Source of the DNA: Pseudomonas sp. MF4836
GTDB lineage: Bacteria; Pseudomonadota; Gammaproteobacteria; Pseudomonadales; Pseudomonadaceae
Assembly (NCBI RefSeq): GCF_002018875.1
Contig: NZ_MVOL01000006.1
Coordinates: forward strand, 310,001-374,000
DNA length: 64,000 nucleotides
Direction of reading: 5' to 3'
Part shown: one piece after another, positions 15,842 through 23,971 of the stretch
How the letters are laid out: every line of letters starts with the position of its first letter
How positions within the stretch are numbered: the first letter of the stretch is position 1
Notes under the pieces: model-generated
What the model saw: the letters and a program-made list of their open reading frames with translations, nothing else
Databases searched by the model: none
Told to the model about the DNA's origin: nothing
Position numbers and translations under genes: made by a program

Positions 15842-17032
15842 TCAGGCCTTGCGCCAGTTGAGGATCGCCAGGGTCAGGACCCCGGCGACAATCCCCCAGA
15901 AAGCCGAACCGATGGAGAACAGCGTCAGCCCCGAAGCGGTGACCATAAAGGTGATCAGCGCCGCTTCGCGCTCCTTGACTTCACTCATGGCGATGCTCAG
16001 GCCGTTGATGATCGAGCCGAACAGCGCCAGGGCGGCAATCGACAGCACCAGTTCCTTGGGCAGCGCGGCGAACAAGGCCGCGAGGGTGGCGCCGAAGACC
16101 CCGGCGATGCCGTAGAAGATCCCGCACCAGACCGCTGCGGTGTAGCGTTTGTTGCGGTCTTCGTGGGCGTGGGGGCCGGTGCAGATGGCCGCGCTGATGG
16201 CGGCCAGGTTGATGCCGTGGGAGCCGAACGGTGCCAGCAGCAACGAGGCGATGCCGGTGGCGGTAATCAGCGGCGAGGCCGGTACGTTGTAGCCGTCGGC
16301 GCGCAGGACGGCGATGCCCGGCATGTTCTGCGAGGTCATGGCCACCACGAACAGCGGGATGCCGATGCTGATGGTCGCCGCCAGGGAGAAGTGCGGTGTG
16401 GTCCAGACCGGGGTCGCCACTTCCAGGTGGAAGCCGCTGAAGTCCAGCAAGCCCATCAGGCCCGAGAGCAGGGTGCCGAGCAGCAGCGCCGCGAGCACGG
16501 CATAGCGTGGCGACAGGCGCTTGACCACCAGATAGGTGAAGAACATCCCCAGCACCAGGCCGGTCCGGTGCTGGGCGGCGACGAAGATTTCGCTGCCGAT
16601 CTTGAACAGGATTCCCGCCAGCAACGCCGCCGCCAGGGACGCCGGAATGCGCTTGACCAGGCGCTCGAAGCTGCCGGTCAGTCCGCAAATGGTCACCAGT
16701 ACCGCGCAGGTGATGTACGCGCCGATGGCCTCGCCGTAGGTCACCCCGGACAAGCTGGTGATCAGCAACGCCGCACCCGGGGTCGACCAGGCGATGGTGA
16801 CGGGCGTGCGATAGCGCAACGACAGGCCAATGCTGCACACCGCCATGCCGATGGAGATGGCCCAAATCCACGAGGAAATCTGCCCGCTGCTCAGGCCGGC
16901 GGCCTGGCCGGCCTGGAACATCAGCACCAGGGAGCTGGTATAGCCGGTCATCATGGCGATGAAGCCGGCGACGATGGCCGAAGGCGAAGTGTCGGCCAGC
17001 GGGCGCAAGGGCGCGGTGGAGGCGTCGGACAT
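15842..17032 (-). CDS. benE: BenE-family proton symporter
   Basis: A 396-residue inner-membrane protein with about 11-12 hydrophobic segments. It matches the BenE benzoate/H+ symporter family (AWSTPGAALLITS, SSWIWAISIGMAVCSIGLSLRYRTPVTIAW). The start is the ATG at 17032 (MSDASTAPLRPL). No benzoate catabolism gene is in the window. The neighbours are a GntR regulator, a Tsx-like channel and purine degradation genes, so the substrate may not be benzoate. The BenE fold is related to nucleobase transporters, which makes a purine-related substrate a possible but unproved alternative. It is divergent from the GntR gene. Confidence 0.88.
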   Translation of the reverse strand: MSDASTAPLRPLADTSPSAIVAGFIAMMTGYTSSLVLMFQAGQAAGLSSGQISSWIWAISIGMAVCSIGLSLRYRTPVTIAWSTPGAALLITSLSGVTYGEAIGAYITCAVLVTICGLTGSFERLVKRIPASLAAALLAGILFKIGSEIFVAAQHRTGLVLGMFFTYLVVKRLSPRYAVLAALLLGTLLSGLMGLLDFSGFHLEVATPVWTTPHFSLAATISIGIPLFVVAMTSQNMPGIAVLRADGYNVPASPLITATGIASLLLAPFGSHGINLAAISAAICTGPHAHEDRNKRYTAAVWCGIFYGIAGVFGATLAALFAALPKELVLSIAALALFGSIINGLSIAMSEVKEREAALITFMVTASGLTLFSIGSAFWGIVAGVLTLAILNWRKA

Positions 17033-17352
17033 GGGGGTGCAATTCCTTGTTCTTGATAAGAGCAGAAGCAGACAACGGGCCGTTGCAGCCAGGGTGCCGG
17101 AAGTACCAACAACACTGTTCCGGTACCCGAAGTTCAAGCCTAAACTTAAAAGTAACCGGACATTGCAATACAGCCGCGACCGTAAACAGCCGTACAGTCA
17201 GGCCCTGGCGGTCGGCTTTTAACTCTTATTGCGAATGATCCCCATGGGTTGTGTACAATGTGCCATTGTTTTAACGCGATACTTGCCAGCGACCCACTGT
17301 GCCGTATTACAGTCACCGTCAAATCGCCGCAGTCCTTCCGACCCGAGTGCCC
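17033..17352. other. Intergenic region between benE and the divergent GntR gene
   Basis: 320 bases without a gene. It holds the candidate GntR operator at 17249-17258 and the overlapping inverted repeat ACAATG-TGC-CATTGT (17255-17269). Promoters of both divergent genes must lie here; I cannot place them with confidence. Confidence 0.55.
17249..17258. promoter_or_regulatory. Candidate GntR/FCD operator TTGTGTACAA
   Basis: Matches the FadR/FCD-type palindrome TTGTATACAA at 9 of 10 positions. It lies 95 bases upstream of the GntR start and between divergent benE and the regulator gene, a usual place for autoregulation. Confidence 0.5.
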
Positions 17353-18117
17353 ATGAACGAACAGTTGCAACCCCTCAAGAAACAACCGCGAGCCGGCAAG
17401 GCCGGTCGCAGCGGAACCCAGGACGATATTGTCTACGCACATATCTTCGAGGCCATCCTCGAACAGCGCCTGGCGCCCGGTACCAAGTTGAGCGAAGAAG
17501 CGCTGGGGGAAATTTTCGGAGTCAGTCGGACCATCATTCGTCGCGCCTTATCGCGCCTGGCCCATGAAGGCGTGGTGCTGCTGCGCCCCAACCGTGGCGC
17601 GGTGGTGGCGAGCCCCAGTGTCGAGGAAGCGCGGCAGGTGTTTCTTGCACGGCGCCTGGTGGAGCGAGCGATTACCGAGTTGGCGGTGGAGCATGCCACG
17701 GCCGAGCAGTTGGCCGAGTTGCGGCAGATGGTCAACGACGAGCGTGACAGCTTCTCGCGCGGTGATCGCGGCGCCGGTATTCGTCTTTCCGGCGAGTTCC
17801 ACTTGAAGTTGGCGGAAGCGGCCAAAAATGCACCGCTCATCAGCTTCCAACGTAGTCTGGTGTCCCAGACTTCGCTGATCATCGCCCAGTATGAAAGTGG
17901 CAACCGTTCCCACTGTTCCTACGATGAGCACACCCAGTTGATCGATGCCATCGAAGCCCGTGACGGCGAGTTGGCGGTGAACCTGATGATGCATCACATG
18001 GATCACATCGACAGCAAACTCAACCTCGACGAAGAAAGCGCTTCGGACGACCTGCACGCAGTGTTCTCGCACCTGCTGCAAACCAAAAAGCCGGGTCGAG
18101 CTGCTGCCAAGCTCTGA
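17353..18117 (+). CDS. GntR family regulator, FCD subfamily
   Basis: A 254-residue regulator. The N-terminal winged helix (IFEAILEQRLAPGTKLSEEALGEIFGVSRTIIRRAL, about residues 30-90) binds DNA. The C-terminal FCD helical bundle (about 105-235) usually binds a small acid through a metal; the histidines in GEFHLKLAEAA and MHHMDHI fit such a site. The start is the ATG at 17353 (MNEQLQPLKKQPR); an upstream in-frame codon at 17299 lacks support. Neighbours are benE (divergent), a Tsx-like channel and guanine deaminase, so control of purine or nucleoside use is likely. Similar palindromes lie on both sides of the gene. A strong terminator follows. Confidence 0.9.
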   Translation: MNEQLQPLKKQPRAGKAGRSGTQDDIVYAHIFEAILEQRLAPGTKLSEEALGEIFGVSRTIIRRALSRLAHEGVVLLRPNRGAVVASPSVEEARQVFLARRLVERAITELAVEHATAEQLAELRQMVNDERDSFSRGDRGAGIRLSGEFHLKLAEAAKNAPLISFQRSLVSQTSLIIAQYESGNRSHCSYDEHTQLIDAIEARDGELAVNLMMHHMDHIDSKLNLDEESASDDLHAVFSHLLQTKKPGRAAAKL

Positions 18118-18133
18118 TTGACCTGAAATGAAC

Positions 18134-18171
18134 ATCCCCCGCCCGGGTTCCCCGGGACGGGGGATTTTTTT
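18134..18171 (+). terminator. Intrinsic terminator of the GntR gene
   Basis: ATCCCCCG-CCCGGG pairs with CCCGGG-CGGGGGAT (one bulged A) around TTC and is followed by seven T. Its stem is nearly the same as the terminator at 19341-19384. Confidence 0.92.
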
Positions 18172-18463
18172 GGCCGGGTGAAAAGCACTGTGCACGTTTT
18201 TGCAGCAGTGACGGCTGCGTTCAACGCCTTGTTTTAATTACGGTCAGCCACGGATCTCAACGCGGCCAGCAAACTATTTGAAATGTTGTGATCAATTGTT
18301 TGTGCAATTTTGTCACTGTTTGTATACAGTTTTTGCGTCGAGTCCCGATCAGGCGGTAGCGGCAGGGCCAAGGTGCCGCGCCTCTATTTCCTGGAGGTTC
18401 AGGGCTCGATATGCACTGCCCGGCAGCCGGCCGGGCCTGTATCAGGCACAGGACATAATAAAA
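18172..18463 (+). other. Intergenic region upstream of the Tsx-like gene
   Basis: About 290 bases with an AT-rich core at 18270-18340, including the palindrome at 18320-18329. No coding sequence is supported: the open frame that starts at 18278 has no ribosome site and puts 62 unlikely residues before a clear signal peptide. Confidence 0.5.
18320..18329. promoter_or_regulatory. Candidate GntR/FCD operator TTGTATACAG
   Basis: Contains the perfect 8-base palindrome TGTATACA and matches TTGTATACAA at 9 of 10 positions. It lies 135 bases upstream of the Tsx-like gene and just after the GntR gene. Confidence 0.5.
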
Positions 18464-19297
18464 ATGAGAAAGGCACTTCAAGGCGCAACCCTGCTGATGA
18501 GCATCATTGGCGCCGGGGAAGCGGTGGCTGTGGAATGGATGAACAACAGCGTCGGGTTTCGTTACGGCAAAGAGTTCACCAACCCCAACAACCCGCACTA
18601 CATCAGCAAGCGCATCTACAGCTTCACCCACGCCAGCGGCTACCAGTACGGCAGCAATTACCTGCACCTGGACGTGCTGCTTTCCGACAATGACGACCCA
18701 CGCAAGGGCACTCGCGAAGGCAGCAGCGAAGTCTATGGCGTCTATCGGCACCAGCTCTTCGCTTCACGGGTCTTCGATACGCCATTGGGCACTGGCGCGA
18801 TCAAGGATTACGCGCTGACCCTGGGCTTTGACGCCAGCCGCAACAACAACCTGGGTTCGGCGAAAAAACGCGCCCTGGTGTTCGGCCCGACCCTGAAGTT
18901 CAACACCGTCGGTGTGCTTGACCTGAGCCTGTTGTACTACAAGGAAAACAACCATTCCGGGATCCCCGGGGCCAAGGATCCGGATCACACCTTTGATGAC
19001 ACCTACTTGCTGAACCTGGCCTGGATGCGCCCGTTCGAGCTGGGCAGCCATGGCGCCAAGTTCCAGGGTTTCATCAACTACACCGGGGAGAAGGGCCACG
19101 ATTACAACTACCGCGACACCGCGCCGGAAACCCTGGTACGCACGGCGCTGATGGTGGCGGTGTTGCCGGGTAAAAACGTCAAGCCCAACCTCTACCTGGG
19201 CGTGGGCTACGAGTATTGGCACAACAAGTTTGGTGTCGACGGCGGACGCGGAACCCGCACCTCGACCCCGACCCTGAACCTGGAAGTGACCTTCTGA
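18464..19297 (+). CDS. Tsx-like outer membrane channel protein
   Basis: A 277-residue protein with a short signal peptide (MRKALQGATLLMSIIGAGEAVA) and then alternating aromatic-rich beta strands, ending in LNLEVTF with a terminal Phe, the usual outer-membrane beta-barrel signal. It resembles the nucleoside-specific channel family (Tsx, Pfam Channel_Tsx), annotated in Pseudomonas as an outer envelope protein near purine genes. The likely role is diffusion of nucleosides or purines into the periplasm. The start at 18464 is chosen because it begins the signal peptide. Regulation by the adjacent GntR protein is suggested by the palindrome at 18320. Confidence 0.85.
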   Translation: MRKALQGATLLMSIIGAGEAVAVEWMNNSVGFRYGKEFTNPNNPHYISKRIYSFTHASGYQYGSNYLHLDVLLSDNDDPRKGTREGSSEVYGVYRHQLFASRVFDTPLGTGAIKDYALTLGFDASRNNNLGSAKKRALVFGPTLKFNTVGVLDLSLLYYKENNHSGIPGAKDPDHTFDDTYLLNLAWMRPFELGSHGAKFQGFINYTGEKGHDYNYRDTAPETLVRTALMVAVLPGKNVKPNLYLGVGYEYWHNKFGVDGGRGTRTSTPTLNLEVTF

Positions 19298-19340
19298 TCC
19301 ACTGCCCGCACAGGTCGCCCTGCGCCTCTGAGCAGGCATG

Positions 19341-19384
19341 AAAAAAAATCCCCCGCCCGGTTGATCCCGGACGGGGGATTTTGC
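19341..19384. terminator. Bidirectional terminator between the Tsx-like gene and guaD
   Basis: AATCCCCCG-CCCGG pairs with CCGGG-CGGGGGATT, with eight A on the left and TTTT on the right, so it can stop both convergent genes. Confidence 0.9.
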
Positions 19385-19392
19385 GTTTGCCC

Positions 19393-20697
19393 CTAGCGCT
19401 GGTGGACCAACTGGCCGGCGGCGTAGGTCTGGGACACGGTGCGGTCATCGCCCAGGGTCATCAGCACGAACAGGGTTTCGGCGATGCTCCTGGCCTGCTT
19501 CAGGCGATAGCTGAGCAGCGGTGTGGCGTGGTAGTCGAGCACCAGGAAGTCGGCATCGGTGCCCGGTTGCAAGGTGCCGATCCGGTCTTCCAGGCGCAAC
19601 GCCCGGGCGCCGCCGAGGGTGGCCAGGTACAGCGACTTGAAGGGGCTCAGGCGCGCGCCTTGCAGTTGCATGACCTTGTAGGCTTCGTTGAGGGTTTGCA
19701 GAAGCGAGAAGCTGGTGCCGCCACCGACGTCGGTGCCCAGGCCGACATTGAGGTTGTGTTTTTCCGCCATCGGCAGGTTGAACAGGCCGCTGCCGAGGAA
19801 GAAGTTCGAGGTCGGGCAAAAGGCCACGGCCGAGCCGGTTTCAGCCAGGCGTGCGCATTCGTCGTCGCACAGGTGCACGCCGTGGGCGAACACCGAGCGC
19901 TCGCCGAGCAGTTGGTAATGGTCGTACACGTCCAGGTAGCCCTTGCGCTCCGGAAACAGCTCCTTGACCCACTCGATCTCCTGCAGGTTTTCACTGATGT
20001 GGGTCTGCATGTAGAGGTCGGGATACTCGGTCAGCAACTGGCCGGCCAGGGTCAGTTGTTCCGGGGTGCTGGTGGGGGCGAAGCGTGGGGTCACCGCATA
20101 GTGCAGGCGGCCCTTGCCGTGCCAGCGTTCGATCAGCGTCTTGCTTTCCTGGTAACCGGATTCGGCAGTGTCGGTCAGGTAGTCCGGGGCGTTGCGGTCC
20201 ATCATCACCTTGCCGGCGATCATCCGCAGGTCGAGCTTGTGCGCCGCCTCAAAGAAAGCATTCACCGACTGCGGGTGCACGCTGCCGAATACCAGGGCCG
20301 TGGTGGTGCCGTTGCGCAGCAGTTCCTTGATGAAAATATCGGCCACTTCATCGGCATGGGCCTGGTCGGCGAACTGGCTTTCGCAGGGGAAAGTGTAGGT
20401 GTTGAGCCAGTCCAGCAGTTGCTCGCCGTACGCACCGACCATGCCGGTTTGCGGCAGGTGGATATGGGTGTCGATAAAACCCGGGGTGATCAGGGCATCC
20501 TGATAGTGGTTGATTTCGATATCGGCAGGCAGGCTGGCGAGCAGTTCGCTGGCGTGGCCCAGGGCGCTGATCTGGCCGTTTTCGACCACCAGCAGACCGT
20601 CTTCGAAGTACTCGTACGAGGCTTCGATACCGACCACGGCGGGATCGGCAATGCTGTGCAGGATGGCGGCCCGGTAGGCTTTACGTGTCAGAGGCAT
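19393..20697 (-). CDS. guaD: Guanine deaminase
   Basis: Converts guanine to xanthine and ammonia in the cytoplasm, feeding xanthine dehydrogenase. The 434-residue amidohydrolase has the metal ligands in DTHIHLPQTG, MQTHISEN, FAHGVHLCDDE and LGTDVGGG, in the expected order. The start at 20697 (MPLTRKAYRAAIL) matches the family and its length. It follows xdhC by 24 bases and is the last gene of the xdhA-xdhB-xdhC-guaD operon, with a terminator directly after. Confidence 0.96.
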   Translation of the reverse strand: MPLTRKAYRAAILHSIADPAVVGIEASYEYFEDGLLVVENGQISALGHASELLASLPADIEINHYQDALITPGFIDTHIHLPQTGMVGAYGEQLLDWLNTYTFPCESQFADQAHADEVADIFIKELLRNGTTTALVFGSVHPQSVNAFFEAAHKLDLRMIAGKVMMDRNAPDYLTDTAESGYQESKTLIERWHGKGRLHYAVTPRFAPTSTPEQLTLAGQLLTEYPDLYMQTHISENLQEIEWVKELFPERKGYLDVYDHYQLLGERSVFAHGVHLCDDECARLAETGSAVAFCPTSNFFLGSGLFNLPMAEKHNLNVGLGTDVGGGTSFSLLQTLNEAYKVMQLQGARLSPFKSLYLATLGGARALRLEDRIGTLQPGTDADFLVLDYHATPLLSYRLKQARSIAETLFVLMTLGDDRTVSQTYAAGQLVHQR

Positions 20698-20721
20698 GGA
20701 GATTTCTCAATCAGTGGTTTT

Positions 20722-21564
20722 TCAGTTTGAAGCCTGGCTGCGGCGCGAAGCCGGCAGCAGTTTGGCAATGGGTTCGGCGCTGGCGCTGTGCTGGCCGAAA
20801 TTGGCGTTATAGGTGGCGATGATTTCGCCGGCGATGGAGATGGCAATCTCCACCGGCAACTTGCCTTTGACCTCGCCCAGGCCCATCGGGCAGCGCATGC
20901 GTTGCAGCACGCCGCTGTCGAAACCGCGGTCGCGCAGGCGGTGTTCGAACTTGACGCGTTTGGTCTTCGAACCGATCAGGCCGAAGTAGGCAAAGTCGTT
21001 GCGCTTGAGGATCGCGGCGGTCAGTTCCAGGTCGAGCTGGTGATTATGAGTCATGACGATGCAATAGCTGCCCATCGGTAACTCGGCAATTTCGTCAACG
21101 GGCTCTTCGCTGACGATTTTGCGCACGCCGTGGGGGATCTGTTGCGGGAACTCCTGCTCCCTTGAGTCGATCCAGCGCACCCGGCATGGCAGGCTCGCCA
21201 GCAGCGGCACCAGGGCGCGGCCGACGTGGCCGGCGCCGAACACCGCGATCTGCGCCTGCACCTGGCCCATGGGCTCGAACAGCAGCACGGTAACGCCACC
21301 ACAGCACTGGCCAAGGCTGGCGCCGAGGCTGAAGCGCTCCAGGTGAGTGTTCTGCTGGCCGCGCAGGAGCATGTCCCGGGCGATCTGCATGGCTTTGTAT
21401 TCCAGGTGGCCGCCGCCGATGGTGTCGAAGCTATGCGCCGCGCTGATGACCATCTTCGAGCCGGCATTGCGCGGCGTGGAGCCGAGATCTTCGATGATGG
21501 TCACCAGCACGCAGGGTTCTCCCTGGTTCTGCAGGTCGGCGAGGGCGCTGATCCAGTTGTTCAT
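20722..21564 (-). CDS. xdhC: Xanthine dehydrogenase accessory protein XdhC
   Basis: XdhC binds molybdenum cofactor, promotes its sulfuration and inserts it into XdhB. The 280-residue protein has the XdhC N-terminal motif (GEPCVLVTIIEDLGSTPRNAG) and a C-terminal Rossmann-like domain (VFGAGHVGRALVPLLASL). The ATG at 21564 is preferred to a GTG two codons upstream because GAGGT lies at the right distance from it. It begins 7 bases after the xdhB stop, within the operon. Confidence 0.94.
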   Translation of the reverse strand: MNNWISALADLQNQGEPCVLVTIIEDLGSTPRNAGSKMVISAAHSFDTIGGGHLEYKAMQIARDMLLRGQQNTHLERFSLGASLGQCCGGVTVLLFEPMGQVQAQIAVFGAGHVGRALVPLLASLPCRVRWIDSREQEFPQQIPHGVRKIVSEEPVDEIAELPMGSYCIVMTHNHQLDLELTAAILKRNDFAYFGLIGSKTKRVKFEHRLRDRGFDSGVLQRMRCPMGLGEVKGKLPVEIAISIAGEIIATYNANFGQHSASAEPIAKLLPASRRSQASN

Positions 21565-21571
21565 AATCACC

Positions 21572-23971
21572 TCAGAGCGAAGCCAGCTCGGTTTCGGGTA
21601 CCAGCGCTTTTGCAGCGTTCAGTTGGCGCATCTGCTCGCAGCCCCACAACACCCGCTCCGGCGTCGCCGGGGCGTCAATCTTCGGCTGATGGCGGTAGTC
21701 GCCGAGGCTGGCCACGGCATCCTTGATCGCACACCAGGCGGCGATGCCCAGCATGAACGGTGGCTCGCCCACGGCCTTGGAATGGAACACCGTGTCTTCC
21801 GGGTTCTTGCGGTTTTCCACCAGCTTGACCCGCAGGTCCAGGGGCATGTCGGCCACGGCCGGGATCTTGTAGCTGGCAGGGCCATTGGTCATCAGCTTGC
21901 CCTTGGCGTTCCACACCAGCTCTTCCATGGTCAGCCAGCCCATGCCCTGGATAAACCCGCCCTCGACCTGGCCGATATCGATGGCCGGGTTCAGGGAGGC
22001 GCCGACGTCGTGCAGGATGTCGGTGCGCAGCATTTTGTATTCGCCGGTCAGGGTGTCGACGATCACCTCGGCGCAGGCCGCGCCGAAGGCAAAGTAATAG
22101 AATGGCCGGCCGCGGGCCTGGCTGCGGTCGTAATAGATTTTCGGGGTCTTGTAGAAGCCCGTGCTCGACAACGAGACCTGATTGAAATACGCCTGCTGGA
22201 TCAGGGCTTCAAAGGTCAGGATGTGGTCGCGCACCCGCACGTGGCCATTGTGGAACTCCACGTCTTCTTCGCTGACCTTGTACTGCCGCGCGGCAAACTC
22301 CACCAGGCGCTGCTTGATGATCTCGGCCGCGTTCTGCGCCGCCTTGCCGTTCAGGTCGGCACCGCTGGAGGCGGCGGTCGGCGAGGTGTTGGGCACCTTG
22401 TCAGTGTTGGTGGCGGTGATCTGCACCCGGTCCATTTCCACCTGGAACACTTCCGACACCACCTGCGCGACCTTGGTGTTCAGGCCTTGGCCCATTTCGG
22501 TGCCGCCGTGGTTCAGGTGAATGCTGCCGTCGGTGTAGATGTGGATCAGCGCGCCGGCCTGGTTGAGGAAGCTGGCGGTAAAGGAGATGCCGAATTTGAC
22601 CGGGGTCAGCGCCAGGCCTTTTTTCAGGATCGGGCTGTTGGCGTTGTAGCGGCGGATCGCTTCACGGCGCTCGGCATACTGGCTGCTGGCTTCCAGGTCT
22701 GCGGTCATTTCCTCGAGCATGTTGTGCTCGACGGTCTGGTAGTAGTGGGTGACGTTGCGCTCGGTCTTGCCGTAGTAGTTCGCCTTGCGCACCGCCAGCG
22801 GGTCCAGCGCCAGGTGGCGGGCGATGGCATCCATGACTTCTTCGATGGCGACCATGCCTTGCGGGCCGCCGAAGCCCCGGTAGGCGGTGTTGGACGCGGT
22901 GTTGGTCTTGCAGCGATGGCCGTTGATGGTGGCATCGCCCAGGTAGTACGAGTTGTCGGCATGGAACATGGCGCGGTCGACAATCGACGCCGAGAGGTCC
23001 GGCGAACAGCCGCAGTTGCCAGCCAGTTCCAGCTGGATCCCGTGCAGCCGGCCGTTGCTGTCGAAGCCGACGTCGTACTCGATGTAGAACGGGTGGCGCT
23101 TGCCGGTCATCAGCATGTCTTCGACCCGCGGCAGGCGCATCTTGGTCGGCTGGCCGGTGAGGTGCGCAATCACCGCGCACAGGCAGGCCGGGCTGGCGGC
23201 CTGGGTTTCCTTGCCGCCGAAACCGCCGCCCATGCGCCGCATGTCGACCACGATCTTGTTCATCGACACGTCCAGCACTTCGGCCACCAGTTTCTGCACT
23301 TCGGTGGGGTTTTGCGTGGAGCAGTAGACGATCATCCCGCCGTCTTCGGTGGGCATCACCGAGGAAATCTGGGTCTCGAGGTAGAAATGCTCCTGGCCGC
23401 CGATGTGCAGCGAACCCTGGATCCGGTGTTCGGCGGTTGCCAGCGCGTTGGCCGAGTCGCCGCGCTGGTGGGTGTGGCTGTCGAGCACGAAGTGGCGCTT
23501 GCGCAGGGCCTCGACCACGTCCAGCACCGGTTCCAGGTCCTGGTATTCGATGATCGCGGCCATGGCGGCCTGGCGTGCGGTGTCCAGGTCCCTGGCGGCG
23601 ACGGCCAGCACCGGCTGGCCGACGAACTGCACATCATCGATGGCCAGCAGCGGATCGCCCGGGAGCAGCGGGCCGATGTCCTTGAGCCCGGGAATGTCCT
23701 GATGGGTGATGACAATACGTACACCGGCAAAGGCGTAGCAGGGAGCGGTGTCGATGCTGAGGATTTTCGCGTGGGCGCGGTCCGAGAGCCGGGCGTACAC
23801 ATGCAGTTGGTTGGGAAACTCCAGCCGGTCGTCGATGTACTGCGCTTCGCCGGACACGTGCTTGTCGGCGCTGTCGTGCTTGACGCTACGCCCGACGCCG
23901 GTGGTGAGGTCCTGCTGGAACAGGGCGGCGAGTTCGGCTTGGGTCTTCTCGACCTTGTGATGATTAGACAT
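21572..23971 (-). CDS. xdhB: Xanthine dehydrogenase, molybdopterin-binding subunit XdhB
   Basis: The large catalytic subunit of the bacterial two-subunit enzyme, which hydroxylates hypoxanthine and xanthine to urate. The 799 residues include QEHFYLETQ, GGGFGGKETQ, MGQGLNTKVAQVV and, near the C-terminus, VGEPPFMLG with the catalytic glutamate. It overlaps the end of xdhA by 8 bases, suggesting translational coupling. A long open frame runs on the opposite strand over the whole gene and is rejected. Confidence 0.97.
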   Translation of the reverse strand: MSNHHKVEKTQAELAALFQQDLTTGVGRSVKHDSADKHVSGEAQYIDDRLEFPNQLHVYARLSDRAHAKILSIDTAPCYAFAGVRIVITHQDIPGLKDIGPLLPGDPLLAIDDVQFVGQPVLAVAARDLDTARQAAMAAIIEYQDLEPVLDVVEALRKRHFVLDSHTHQRGDSANALATAEHRIQGSLHIGGQEHFYLETQISSVMPTEDGGMIVYCSTQNPTEVQKLVAEVLDVSMNKIVVDMRRMGGGFGGKETQAASPACLCAVIAHLTGQPTKMRLPRVEDMLMTGKRHPFYIEYDVGFDSNGRLHGIQLELAGNCGCSPDLSASIVDRAMFHADNSYYLGDATINGHRCKTNTASNTAYRGFGGPQGMVAIEEVMDAIARHLALDPLAVRKANYYGKTERNVTHYYQTVEHNMLEEMTADLEASSQYAERREAIRRYNANSPILKKGLALTPVKFGISFTASFLNQAGALIHIYTDGSIHLNHGGTEMGQGLNTKVAQVVSEVFQVEMDRVQITATNTDKVPNTSPTAASSGADLNGKAAQNAAEIIKQRLVEFAARQYKVSEEDVEFHNGHVRVRDHILTFEALIQQAYFNQVSLSSTGFYKTPKIYYDRSQARGRPFYYFAFGAACAEVIVDTLTGEYKMLRTDILHDVGASLNPAIDIGQVEGGFIQGMGWLTMEELVWNAKGKLMTNGPASYKIPAVADMPLDLRVKLVENRKNPEDTVFHSKAVGEPPFMLGIAAWCAIKDAVASLGDYRHQPKIDAPATPERVLWGCEQMRQLNAAKALVPETELASL

